Assembly (NCBI GenBank): GCA_945878845.1
Contig: CAMCUB010000016.1
Span: forward strand, 1 to 64,000
Source of the DNA: Erythrobacter sanguineus
GTDB lineage: Bacteria; Pseudomonadota; Alphaproteobacteria; Sphingomonadales; Sphingomonadaceae
Length of the DNA stretch: 64,000 nt
Direction of reading: 5' to 3'
Below the pieces are notes generated by a model. It worked only from the letters and a program-made list of their open reading frames with translations, did not search any database and was not told the origin of the DNA. Of this stretch, positions 43,699-51,677 are shown piece after piece. Each line of letters opens with the position of its first letter. Position 1 is the first letter of the stretch. A program made the position numbers and the translations under genes.

Positions 43699-45162
43699 TT
43701 AGAACAGGCCGGGCAGTTCGCGCTGGGCCGGCGCGGGCGCTGCGGGCTGGAGCAGCTCGCGGCTCGGGAGGTTCAGCCCGGCGCTCTCGTTCTGACCGGC
43801 GTTGTCGCCCGTGCTGGCCGAAGCTGACGCGCTAAACGGAGTGCAGGAGCGTCCGGCAAGGAAATCGAGCGCCACTGCGGTCGAGGCCTCGCGCGGATCG
43901 CCGAAGGGCCGCGTGATATCGTCCCCGGCGCGGCAGGTATTGGGCACGAAGGGCCCGATCCCGAAGAAGTAGTCGCCCTGGTTGTTGGCGTTCACGGTCT
44001 GGAAGGTCACCGCCCGGACGCGCAGATCGCAGGCGGCCAGATCGAAGCCGAACTGGCCGACCGGCTTGCCCGAGGTATCCGCGCCGATCAGCGCGACATT
44101 ATTGCCGAGATAGGGCAGCATCGCATTGATAATGAGCTCGCTCGCCGAGGCGCTGGCCTGCGTGGTGATGAAAGCGATGCGGGTCGGCGCGATGGCATTG
44201 GCCTCGTTGCGGAACAGGCGGGTGGTGTTTTCCGAGGCCTTGGAGGGACGCAGCACGGTGCGGCTGAACACCTGGCCGGTGCGGCCCCGGCCCATCAGAT
44301 CGCCCATCGTCTCGGCCACGCTCACCAGCCCGCCGCCATTATAGCGCAGGTCGATGATCAGCTCGGTCACCCCTTGCGCGGCGAACTGGCCATAGGCTGC
44401 ACGCAGCTGCGCGGCGGCATCGGACACGATGAAGGTGCGGAAGTTGAGGTAACCGACCCGCCGCCCGCCATCGTTGAGGATGGTGACGCCGTAGCGATCG
44501 GAAATCGGATCGAGCGAGAAGTCGCTCTTGGTGATGTTGGTTTCAACCGTCGCCCCGCCGGGCTGGACGAAGCGCAGCACCCGCGCAAGACCGGCGGTGG
44601 ACGGGCCGAGCGCATCGACCACGGCCTGCGCCCCGCCGCTCGCCATCAGGCTCGAGACGCTTTGCAGGTTGGCGCTGGTGGTGCCGATCGCGGTGATCTC
44701 GCTCCCCCGGTCAAGCCCGGCGGCAAGGCCGTTGGTGCCTTCATAGGCCTCGACCACGAACACGCGGCGCGCGGCGTTGTCGAAGCTTAGACGAATGCCG
44801 AACCCGGCGCTGGAGCCGGAATTGATCAGTGCAGTTTCTTGCGCGATCGAGGTGGAGAAGGTGAAGCCCTGATCGCGGCCCTGCGCGCGGGCGGGGGCGA
44901 CGCGCGCGTCGAGGAAGCTCTGCACCGAACTGAAGCTCGCCGGGTTGGCCGCGGCGAGCAGATCGGGGAACAGATACCACTCATTGAGCACCTGATCGGC
45001 AAAGTCTTGCTGCGCGCGCAGCGAGCAGGCGCCCGAGGTCGGCGTCGGTGTCGGGGTGCCGCCGCCGCCGGTGGGCGGGGCGGAGGAGGACGCGCCCCCG
45101 CCGCCGCAGGCGGCAAGCTGGAAGGCCAGAACAAGGCTGAGGGCAGTGCGACCGACACGCAT
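43699..45162 (-). CDS. S41-family peptidase, lipoprotein
   Basis: 487 residues from ATG 45162. Lipobox FQLAACGGGG (Cys19) is followed by a Gly/Pro/Thr linker. Next come an N-terminal helical region (QQDFADQVLNEWYLFPD), a PDZ-like domain with SAGFGIRLSFD and GLDRGSEITAIGT, and the S41 protease core: LIIDLRYNGGGLVSVAE, the nucleophile region TTQASASASELI, and GADTSGKPVGQFGF with the likely Lys. It is C-terminal-processing-protease-like and acts in the periplasm. It is convergent with GFA. Confidence 0.9.
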   Translation of the reverse strand: MRVGRTALSLVLAFQLAACGGGGASSSAPPTGGGGTPTPTPTSGACSLRAQQDFADQVLNEWYLFPDLLAAANPASFSSVQSFLDARVAPARAQGRDQGFTFSTSIAQETALINSGSSAGFGIRLSFDNAARRVFVVEAYEGTNGLAAGLDRGSEITAIGTTSANLQSVSSLMASGGAQAVVDALGPSTAGLARVLRFVQPGGATVETNITKSDFSLDPISDRYGVTILNDGGRRVGYLNFRTFIVSDAAAQLRAAYGQFAAQGVTELIIDLRYNGGGLVSVAETMGDLMGRGRTGQVFSRTVLRPSKASENTTRLFRNEANAIAPTRIAFITTQASASASELIINAMLPYLGNNVALIGADTSGKPVGQFGFDLAACDLRVRAVTFQTVNANNQGDYFFGIGPFVPNTCRAGDDITRPFGDPREASTAVALDFLAGRSCTPFSASASASTGDNAGQNESAGLNLPSRELLQPAAPAPAQRELPGLF

Positions 45163-45404
45163 GGCAGGAATCTCTCCGGGGCATTCTCGCGCGCCGTCTG
45201 GGCGGCGCGCATGGGCAGGAATGCCCCGCCAAACGCGCAAGAGCAAGCACGCCTGACACGGTTCGACCCGTTATGGCGCAAAAAAACGTGACCTTTTTGC
45301 CTGCATTTGCAGGGTTTTCCGCAGAATCCGCTGAAAATGCCCTTGCCTAGTCTCGCAAGCCGCATCCGAAGGGACTAGCACGAGGCCAGTGAAAAGACAG
45401 AATC

Positions 45405-45995
45405 ATGACTAATTTCCCCGCCTGGCTTGCACCCCATGTGCCCGCGTCCGCGCGTCATCCCGGTCTTGCGATCGCGCAGCTCGGCTCTGCGCAGAGCTTT
45501 GCGCGCGGCGGCTTTGCGCTGACGAGCCCGGCGTTCCGCAGCGGCGAGGCGCTCGATCCGAGCTTCACCGCCGAGGAAGAAGACGCGGTCGCTCCGCCGC
45601 TCGAATGGAGCGCGCCGCCGCCCGGCTCGGCGGAGCTGGTGCTGGTGGTCGAGGATGCCTCGAACGCGGCCGCTGCCGATCCCGCCTGCCACTGGCTGGT
45701 CTGGGGCCTCGCCGGCCAGCGCGGCAAGCTGCTTGAGGGCGAGGTGCCGCCGCGCACCGGCAAGAACGCGGTCGGCAATTCCGAATGGCTGCTGCCCGCT
45801 CCGCCCGAAGGCGAGACGCGCCACTACCTGTTTCAACTTTTCGCGACTGACCTGCCGCTGGTGCTGATGCCCGGCGCAGGGCGGGCGGAACTGCTCGCAT
45901 CATTGCAAGGGTCGATAACGGCTTGCGCGGTGCTCCACGCCACCTTCACCGGTGGCGGAGACGAGGATGCGGACTGGGAAGACGATGATTTGTGA
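45405..45995 (+). CDS. YbhB/YbcL family (PEBP) protein
   Basis: 196 residues, cytoplasmic. It has the phosphatidylethanolamine-binding-protein pattern FALTSPAFRSGEALDPSFTA, VAPPLEWSAPPPGSAELVLV, CHWLVWGLAG and HYLFQLFATD. It ends with an acidic tail (GGDEDADWEDDDL). Bacterial members resemble Raf-kinase-inhibitor proteins but their role is unknown. The N-terminal 27 residues before the fold are extra. SWIB follows 31 bases later. Confidence 0.9.
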   Translation: MTNFPAWLAPHVPASARHPGLAIAQLGSAQSFARGGFALTSPAFRSGEALDPSFTAEEEDAVAPPLEWSAPPPGSAELVLVVEDASNAAAADPACHWLVWGLAGQRGKLLEGEVPPRTGKNAVGNSEWLLPAPPEGETRHYLFQLFATDLPLVLMPGAGRAELLASLQGSITACAVLHATFTGGGDEDADWEDDDL

Positions 45996-46026
45996 TCAAC
46001 CTGCCACTGACATAAGGGAGTAGACA

Positions 46027-46278
46027 ATGGCTGGAACGACCAACGCACTGCAGAAGCCGGTGACCCTTTCGGGTGACCTGGAAGCTGTGATCGGCAAGGG
46101 CCCGATGACCCGCGCTCAGGTGACGTCGAAGGTGTGGGAATACATCAAGGCGAACGACCTTCAGGACAAGACGGACAAGCGCCAGATCAATCCCGACGCC
46201 AAGCTCGGCGCGGTGATCGGCAAAGACCAGATCTCGATGTTCAAGATGACCGCTGCGGTCTCGAAGCACCTGAGCTAA
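46027..46278 (+). CDS. SWIB/MDM2-domain protein
   Basis: 83 residues consisting of one SWIB domain: KPVTLSGDLEAVIGKGPMTR, VTSKVWEYIKANDLQDKTDK, INPDAKLGAVIGKDQISMF. Small SWIB proteins occur in Chlamydiae, plants and many Alphaproteobacteria, where a chromatin- or nucleoid-related role is suspected. AAGGGAG precedes ATG 46027. Likely in one transcript with the PEBP gene. Confidence 0.93.
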   Translation: MAGTTNALQKPVTLSGDLEAVIGKGPMTRAQVTSKVWEYIKANDLQDKTDKRQINPDAKLGAVIGKDQISMFKMTAAVSKHLS

Positions 46279-46320
46279 GCCTGCCGGGCGCCGCTTGGCG
46301 CACGTGCGAGCTTGCACACA

Positions 46321-46554
46321 TCAGCGGCGCGCGATCCGGTAGGGTCCGCGCCGCTTTTGCGTTTCTGTGCCCTTCCACGAGAGGCGCAGCATCCCTGCCT
46401 CGGCCAGTGCATCGGTGGCGGCGTGGACCGCCTCCATCTCGGCGCGCCAGTCGCCCTGCGGCCCTGCCAGCAGGCGCGCGGCCTCACTCGGGCAGATCGT
46501 GGCGCCCTCGGCGCGGCTTGCGAGCAGGGCGAGGATCACCTCCCCGGCTGTCAC
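46321..46554 (-). CDS. DUF3253-like winged-helix protein
   Basis: 77 residues from GTG 46554. The pattern ILALLASRAEGATICPSEAA, then GDWRAEMEAVHAATDALAEA and KRRGPYRIAR, matches DUF3253, a small winged-helix fold. GTGA overlap with the upstream DoxX-like stop (46551-46554) supports the GTG start over the longer frame. It is third in a coupled cupin-DoxX-DUF3253 operon. The function is unknown. Confidence 0.8.
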   Translation of the reverse strand: MTAGEVILALLASRAEGATICPSEAARLLAGPQGDWRAEMEAVHAATDALAEAGMLRLSWKGTETQKRRGPYRIARR

Positions 46555-46949
46555 TGTGCCTTGCGCCTCAATGGCAGGCACTCGCCCACCCACAGCGCGA
46601 GCAAGATGATGGCCGGCTGCGCAAACATGCGCGGCACGTGATAGGCAAGGCCGAGCCCGCCGCTAGCCTTGGCCATGTCGAGCGCGAAGTGGTTGATGTT
46701 GGCAGGCCACACGCACAGGGCATAGGCCGCCAGCCCCCACCCCGCCGCCTGCCGCAGCGGCTTGGAGAACGGCTGCACCAACCCGATCGCGCCGAGGATT
46801 TCGGCCAGCCCCGTCCAGAGCACCACCGCCTCGGGGGCGGGCACCCAGTCGGGCATGATGGTGAGGAAGGGCGCAGGGCTGATGAGGTGGATCACCCCGG
46901 CGGCGAAGTAGAACACCGCCAGCAGCCAGCGAAGGGCGGTCTTTGTCAT
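46551..46949 (-). CDS. DoxX-like membrane protein
   Basis: 132 residues with four helices: RWLLAVFYFAAGVIHLISPA, VLWTGLAEILGAIGLVQPF, AAGWGLAAYALCVWPANINH and MFAQPAIILLALWVGE. The AGVxHLxxPxPF start is typical of the DoxX/COG4270 group. These proteins may support quinone or sulfur redox chemistry; the role is unproven. It overlaps both neighbours by four bases. Confidence 0.82.
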   Translation of the reverse strand: MTKTALRWLLAVFYFAAGVIHLISPAPFLTIMPDWVPAPEAVVLWTGLAEILGAIGLVQPFSKPLRQAAGWGLAAYALCVWPANINHFALDMAKASGGLGLAYHVPRMFAQPAIILLALWVGECLPLRRKAQ

Positions 46950-47386
46950 GCGCCGGGCTCCCAGCCCGGAGGCGCGAGCTTGAACCCCGCAAAATCGAAC
47001 CCCGGCACCACCACGCAGGAGACGAGGCTGTAGCCATGCACCGCCTCGCCGAAAGGCCGCGCCGCCTGCCATTCGCCGGGCGCGACGAGGCCCTGCAATT
47101 GCTGGCCGGCCGTCACATCGGCCCCGAGGATCACCGACCGTGCGGGGCCTGCATCGCTCGCCGCCAGCCGCAGCTCGACCGGATCGCCCGCCTGCCACAG
47201 CCACAGCTCGGCCGCATCGACCGTGTGCCAGTGCGAGGCTTCGCCGCTGCGGAGCAGGAAGATGATCGCGGTTCCCTGCGCGCGGCCGTCCGGCCCCGTC
47301 TCGCCACGCCACGTCTCGCGATACCACCCGCCCTCGGGGTGCGCCGCAAGGCCCAATTGTTCGATGAGCTCACTCGCGCTATCCAT
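46946..47386 (-). CDS. Cupin-2/DUF985 protein
   Basis: 146 residues. DUF985 cupin motifs: LAAHPEGGWYRETWRG, FLLRSGEASHWHTVDAAELW, GYSLVSCVVVPGFDFAGFKL. The His pair in SHWH could bind metal. Eukaryotic and bacterial DUF985 proteins have no firm function. First gene of the translationally coupled trio on the minus strand. Confidence 0.88.
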   Translation of the reverse strand: MDSASELIEQLGLAAHPEGGWYRETWRGETGPDGRAQGTAIIFLLRSGEASHWHTVDAAELWLWQAGDPVELRLAASDAGPARSVILGADVTAGQQLQGLVAPGEWQAARPFGEAVHGYSLVSCVVVPGFDFAGFKLAPPGWEPGA

Positions 47387-47452
47387 GCCGCATACCCCCT
47401 GCCTGTCCGGTCACCTGCCGGTGCAGGCGCTCTAGCTTCGGGAGCCTCCCCC

Positions 47453-48763
47453 ATGCAACTCTCCGCGCCTTCACGCCTCGTTCTTGCCGCGCTCCTGCTT
47501 GCCAGCCCGCTCGCAGCGCAGCAGGCCAAGCCCCCCGTGATCGACGACGCCACCGCGGCCGCCATCGCCAACGCCGCGCTCGAAGCCGCGCCGGTGTTCG
47601 ACGGGCACAACGACGCGCCCGGCCAGCTGCGCCAGCGCTTCGACAACCAGATCAACGCCTTCGACTTCACCGACACCATGGACGAGCACGACCACGTCGG
47701 CGGCGATGACGGCGCGATGCACACCGATCTCATCCGGCTGATGAAGGGCAAGGTCGGCGCGCAGTTCTGGTCGGTCTATGTGCCGCACAACGCCAACGAG
47801 GCGGCGGCGATCCAGCAGACCATCGAGCAGATCGACGTCACCAAGCGGCTGATCGCGCGCAATCCCGATACCATGCGCTATGCCCTGACCGCCGATCAGG
47901 TCGAAACCGCGATGCGCGAGGGCAAGGTTGCCTCCCTGCTGGGGATGGAGGGCGGCTATTCGATCGGATCGAGCCTTGCCGTGCTGCGCCAGTTCCACGC
48001 GATGGGCGCGCGCTACATGACGCTGACCCACAATTTCAACATCCCTTGGGCCGATGCCGCGACCGATGCGCCCAAGCATGGCGGCCTCACTGCATTCGGC
48101 ATGGACGTGGTGCGCGAGATGAACCGGCTGGGGATGCTGGTCGACCTCTCCCATGTCAGCGAGAACACGATGATGGACGCGCTGGATGTGGCCAAGGCTC
48201 CGGTGATCTTCAGCCACTCGGGCGCGCGCGGGGTGACGCCGCATCCGCGCAACGTGCCCGATGCCGTGCTGGCGCGTCTGCCCGAGAACGGCGGCGTGGT
48301 GATGGTGGTCGCCCTGCCGCGCTTCATCGACGAGGATATCCGCCAGTGGGACGCGAAGCGCGCGGGCGAGTTGGCGCGGCTCAAGGTCGTTCACCTCGGC
48401 AATCCCGATGCCGCGACCAAGGCGTTTGCGGACTGGCTCGCCGCCAATCCCGAGCCCAAGGCGTCGATCAACGATGTCGCCGACCATATCGACCACATCC
48501 GCAAGATCGCCGGGGTCGAGCATATCGGCATCGGCGGCGATTATGACGGCATGCCGATCGGCCCGGTCGGGATGGAGGATGTCAGCGGCTACCCCGCGCT
48601 GTTCACCGAACTCGCCAAGCGCGGCTATTCGCAGGCCGAGCTGGAGCTTATCGCGAGCCGAAATATCCTGCGGGTGATGCGCGCGGCCGAGGCCTACGCA
48701 GCGAGCGTGGCCGGAGAGCCGCCGATCGAAACGCTGATCACCCCGCCCGCCAAGGCGGAGTGA
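47453..48763 (+). CDS. Exported membrane-type dipeptidase (peptidase family M19)
   Basis: 436 residues from ATG 47453. Signal peptide (LVLAALLLASPLAAQ), then the renal-dipeptidase TIM barrel: FDGHNDAPGQL (His-x-Asp zinc pair), LLGMEGGYSIG (bridging Glu), LTHNFNIPWADAA, VDLSHVSENTM, IFSHSGARGV and HIGIGGDYDGMP. Binuclear zinc enzyme that cleaves dipeptides, often D-amino-acid-containing or beta-lactam-like, in the periplasm. Complete set of ligands. Confidence 0.93.
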   Translation: MQLSAPSRLVLAALLLASPLAAQQAKPPVIDDATAAAIANAALEAAPVFDGHNDAPGQLRQRFDNQINAFDFTDTMDEHDHVGGDDGAMHTDLIRLMKGKVGAQFWSVYVPHNANEAAAIQQTIEQIDVTKRLIARNPDTMRYALTADQVETAMREGKVASLLGMEGGYSIGSSLAVLRQFHAMGARYMTLTHNFNIPWADAATDAPKHGGLTAFGMDVVREMNRLGMLVDLSHVSENTMMDALDVAKAPVIFSHSGARGVTPHPRNVPDAVLARLPENGGVVMVVALPRFIDEDIRQWDAKRAGELARLKVVHLGNPDAATKAFADWLAANPEPKASINDVADHIDHIRKIAGVEHIGIGGDYDGMPIGPVGMEDVSGYPALFTELAKRGYSQAELELIASRNILRVMRAAEAYAASVAGEPPIETLITPPAKAE

Positions 48764-48770
48764 TAGGCGA

Positions 48771-48929
48771 TCAATGTGCCATTGCGATCGCCGGGACGAT
48801 CCACACGAGGCTCATCGCGATCACCGCAAAGGCCAGGCTGAAGCCCAGCACATAGCGTAGGCCGGTATTGCTGACCGCACCGCGCGCGTCTTCGTCATTG
48901 ATGCGGATGGTGTCCTTCGGATCGGCCAT
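48771..48929 (-). CDS. 52-residue single-helix membrane protein, paralogue of 49260-49535
   Basis: ATG 48929 to TGA 48771 encodes MADPKDTIRINDEDARG, then SNTGLRYVLGFSLAFAVIAM and a short tail. The N-terminal DExDA-G-SN-G-xR-VL-FSLA-AVIAM-L-W pattern is shared with the 91-residue protein at 49260-49535, so the two are diverged duplicates. A cytoplasmic charged head and one membrane helix are predicted. The function is unknown. A 15-bp perfect hairpin lies 19 bases upstream. It converges with the dipeptidase gene. Confidence 0.75.
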   Translation of the reverse strand: MADPKDTIRINDEDARGAVSNTGLRYVLGFSLAFAVIAMSLVWIVPAIAMAH

Positions 48930-48947
48930 CGTCGCTCTCCCCTTGTT

Positions 48948-48982
48948 GTTGACGTAGCGGAACTACCTTCCGCTACGTCAAC
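48948..48982. promoter_or_regulatory. Perfect 15-bp inverted repeat with 5-base loop
   Basis: GTTGACGTAGCGGAA (48948-48962), CTACC, TTCCGCTACGTCAAC (48968-48982). It is just upstream of the 52-residue gene and downstream of the DUF2945 gene. No U run follows on either strand, so an operator or mRNA-stability hairpin is as likely as a terminator. Confidence 0.65.
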
Positions 48983-49041
48983 CAACCGCGCGGACGCCAA
49001 TTCGTTCCCGCGCGGCGGTGGGAGGGCGGGAGGCGAGCGCT

Positions 49042-49263
49042 TCAACCCGCCGCAGCGAGCTCGCTGGCGAGCTTGAGCACCTCGTTCCCGTCGTCTTGCT
49101 CGACCAGGTAGGCGGGGTTGTCATGATCGCCGTTGCGGGTGATCTCGGCGCCCTTGATCTTGCGCGTCACCTGGCGCTCGTAACGTTCCTTGATGATGCC
49201 GGTCGCGTTGCCGGAGCCCCAGCTCCAGGAGACCTTCTGACCCATGCGGAATTTGTCGATCAT
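49042..49263 (-). CDS. DUF2945-type small protein
   Basis: 73 residues: FRMGQKVSWSWGSGNATGII, RQVTRKIKGAEITRNGDHDN, PAYLVEQDDGNEVLKLASEL. This is the DUF2945 pattern (SH3/Tudor-like barrel, also called hypervirulence-associated protein). The role is not established. It overlaps the 91-residue membrane-protein gene by ATGA, so the two are made together. Confidence 0.88.
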   Translation of the reverse strand: MIDKFRMGQKVSWSWGSGNATGIIKERYERQVTRKIKGAEITRNGDHDNPAYLVEQDDGNEVLKLASELAAAG

Positions 49264-49535
49264 TGATCGGCGGCGGCGGCGGTGGCCGGGGTGGTGATCC
49301 CGTCGGTCGAGCTGTCCTCTGACGTGGCTGCATCGGCCGCGGCATCGGGCTTGCGCGCGACATTCATCTGGCTCTCGTCGGCATCCTGCGTCAGCGCGCC
49401 GGTGACCCAGATCAGCGTCATCGCGATGACCGCGCCCGCAAGGCTGAACAGCAGCACCCAGCGCACCACGCCCTCATTGCTCCCGCCCTTGGCGTCGGTC
49501 TCGTCGATGCTGGTGCGGCGTTTGGGATCGGGCAT
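49260..49535 (-). CDS. 91-residue single-helix membrane protein, paralogue of 48771-48929
   Basis: MPDPKRRTSIDETDAKGGSN, then EGVVRWVLLFSLAGAVIAMT as the membrane helix. An Asp/Ala/Thr-rich tail of about 40 residues follows, probably periplasmic and disordered. The first 45 residues align with the 52-residue protein nearby; the tail is extra. Its stop overlaps the DUF2945 start. The function is unknown. Confidence 0.78.
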   Translation of the reverse strand: MPDPKRRTSIDETDAKGGSNEGVVRWVLLFSLAGAVIAMTLIWVTGALTQDADESQMNVARKPDAAADAATSEDSSTDGITTPATAAAADQ

Positions 49536-49644
49536 GCGCGTCTCCTGCTAAGTCAAGCAGGGGACCATGCCAGAGCGGCGACCAAGTTTCGCTGCGCTGT
49601 GTTGGTGCGGAGCGGAAACGGGGCAGGGCGGGCCTGCCGCCGGT

Positions 49645-50481
49645 TCAGTCGCGCAGCAGTTCGTTGATGCCGGTCTTGGAGCGGGTCTGCGCGTCGACGG
49701 TCTTGACGATCACCGCGCAATAGAGGCTTGGGCCCATCGTGCCGTCGGGGAGCGGCTTGCCCGGCATCGAGCCGGGGACGACCACGGCATAGGGCGGAAC
49801 GCTGCCCATGTGGACCTCGCCCGTCGCACGGTCGACGATCTTGGTCGAGGCGCCGAGATAGACCCCCATCGAGAGGACCGCGCCTTCGCCGACGCGCACG
49901 CCCTCGGCGACTTCGGCGCGGGCGCCGATGAAGGCGTTGTCGCCGATGATCACCGGCTCGGCCTGCAGCGGTTCGAGCACCCCGCCGATCCCCGCGCCGC
50001 CCGAAATGTGGACGTTCGCGCCGATCTGCGCGCAGGAGCCCACGGTCGCCCAGGTGTCGATCATGGTGTTCTCGCCGACGTAGGCGCCGATGTTGACGAA
50101 GCTCGGCATAAGAACTGCGCCCTTCGAAATATGCGCCCCGCGCCGCACGACCGCGCCGGGAACGACGCGGAAGCCGGCATCGCGGAAGCGGTTCTCGCCC
50201 CAACCGGCGAACTTGAGCGGCACCTTGTCATAGGCCGGCGCACTCGCCGCGCCGCCTTCGACCACCGCGTTGTCGTTGAGGCGGAAGCTCAGGAGCACGG
50301 CCTTCTTGAGCCACTGGTTGACCTGCCAGCCACCATTGCCGTCGGGCTGGGCGACGCGCGCTGCGCCGCTGTCGAGCAGCGCCAGCGCCTGCTCCACCGC
50401 CTTGCCCACCGGATGGCCGGGAGTGACCGAGGTGCGGTCTTCCCATGCGGCTTCGATGGCGGTGATGAGGCTGTCGGTCAT
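49645..50481 (-). CDS. dapD: Tetrahydrodipicolinate N-succinyltransferase
   Basis: 278 residues. N-terminal helical domain ([18 protein letters not shown]), then a left-handed beta-helix of hexapeptide repeats: [60 protein letters not shown]. Succinyl-CoA-dependent step of lysine and diaminopimelate (cell wall) synthesis. Length is normal. No other dap gene is adjacent. Confidence 0.96.
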   Translation of the reverse strand: MTDSLITAIEAAWEDRTSVTPGHPVGKAVEQALALLDSGAARVAQPDGNGGWQVNQWLKKAVLLSFRLNDNAVVEGGAASAPAYDKVPLKFAGWGENRFRDAGFRVVPGAVVRRGAHISKGAVLMPSFVNIGAYVGENTMIDTWATVGSCAQIGANVHISGGAGIGGVLEPLQAEPVIIGDNAFIGARAEVAEGVRVGEGAVLSMGVYLGASTKIVDRATGEVHMGSVPPYAVVVPGSMPGKPLPDGTMGPSLYCAVIVKTVDAQTRSKTGINELLRD

Positions 50482-50594
50482 GGGCGTGCTCCGGCGTCAG
50501 GTTACGAAGCCGCGCCTAGCCGCGCCGCGCGCGCTCGGCAAGCGGGGGCTGCATGGGGCGGGGCGGCATACGTAAACCGCCCCCAGCCTGGGTG

Positions 50595-51677
50595 TTACGC
50601 GGGCATCCCGGCGGCGAGCGCAAACTGGTAGGCGCGCTCGGCCAGCGGGCGCACGCGCTCGCTCATGGCTTGAGCGTGGGCGCTGGAGGCGGTGCCGTCG
50701 ATCACGCGCTTCTTGATGCCCTGCATGATGCCCGCGAGCCGGAACAGGTTGTAGGCAAAGTACCAGTCCATCGGCGGCACGGGGAAGCCGGTGCGCGCCA
50801 CATAGCGCTCCACCGCCTGCTCGACCGTGGGGATGCCGAGCGCTTCCAGATCGAGCCCCAGCAGCCCCGCGCGGCCATCGGCGGGCTGGAACCAGTTGAG
50901 CATCAGGTAGCTGAAGTCCGCAATCGGATCGCCCAGCGTCGACAGCTCCCAGTCGAGCACCGCGATGATGCGGGGTTCGGTCTTGTGGAAGATCACATTG
51001 TCGAGCCGGTAGTCGCCGTGGACGACGGATGAGCCATGCTGCGGCGGGATGGTCTGCGGCAGCCATTCGATCAGCCGTTCCATCTCTGGCATCAGCTCGG
51101 TTTCGGACAGCTTGTATTGCTTCGACCAGCGCCCGATCTGGCGCGCGCAATAATCGGTCGGCTTGCCGTAATCGCCCATCCCGATGCGGTCGGGCTGGTT
51201 GAGGTGCAGGTCGGCCATGGTGTCGATCAGCGCGTGGTACAGCTCGCGGCGCTCGTCGGGCTCCATGCCGGGGAGCGCGCCGTTCCACAGCGAGCGGCCA
51301 TCGGCCATGCTCATCACGAAGAACTTGGAGCCGATCACCTCGGGGTCCTCGCAGAGCCCATAGGTGCGCGGCACAGGGAAGCCGGTCGGGAACAGCCCGG
51401 TCATCGCCGCATATTCGCGGTCGACCGCGTGGGCACTGGGGAGCAGTTTGCCGAAGGGCTGGCGGCGCAGCACGTAGCTCGCAGCCGGAGTGTCGATCCG
51501 GTAGGTCGGGTTCGACTGGCCGCCCTTGAACTTGGTGTAGCTGATCGGGCCTTCGAAGCCTTCGACATGGGCCTCGAACCATGCGGTCAGGGCGGCAAGG
51601 TCGAGCGCGTCCTTCTCGGTCACGGCGACCGTGCCGACCATTTCCTTGTCGAAATCGATCTGGGGCGCGTCAGTCAT
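50595..51677 (-). CDS. APH-type kinase resembling the kinase part of ACAD10/11 (LvaA-like)
   Basis: 360 residues. Aminoglycoside-phosphotransferase fold: KFKGGQSNPTYRID, YVLRRQPFG with the ATP-site Lys replaced by Arg in context, catalytic VVHGDYRLDNVIF (HGDxxxxN) and AVLDWELSTLGDPIADFSY (D of DxD). Such kinases phosphorylate 4-hydroxyacyl-CoAs in the mammalian ACAD11 and Pseudomonas LvaA routes. A matching ACAD11-like dehydrogenase is two genes upstream. Its start shares one base with the stop of the alcohol dehydrogenase (TGATG). Confidence 0.85.
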   Translation of the reverse strand: MTDAPQIDFDKEMVGTVAVTEKDALDLAALTAWFEAHVEGFEGPISYTKFKGGQSNPTYRIDTPAASYVLRRQPFGKLLPSAHAVDREYAAMTGLFPTGFPVPRTYGLCEDPEVIGSKFFVMSMADGRSLWNGALPGMEPDERRELYHALIDTMADLHLNQPDRIGMGDYGKPTDYCARQIGRWSKQYKLSETELMPEMERLIEWLPQTIPPQHGSSVVHGDYRLDNVIFHKTEPRIIAVLDWELSTLGDPIADFSYLMLNWFQPADGRAGLLGLDLEALGIPTVEQAVERYVARTGFPVPPMDWYFAYNLFRLAGIMQGIKKRVIDGTASSAHAQAMSERVRPLAERAYQFALAAGMPA

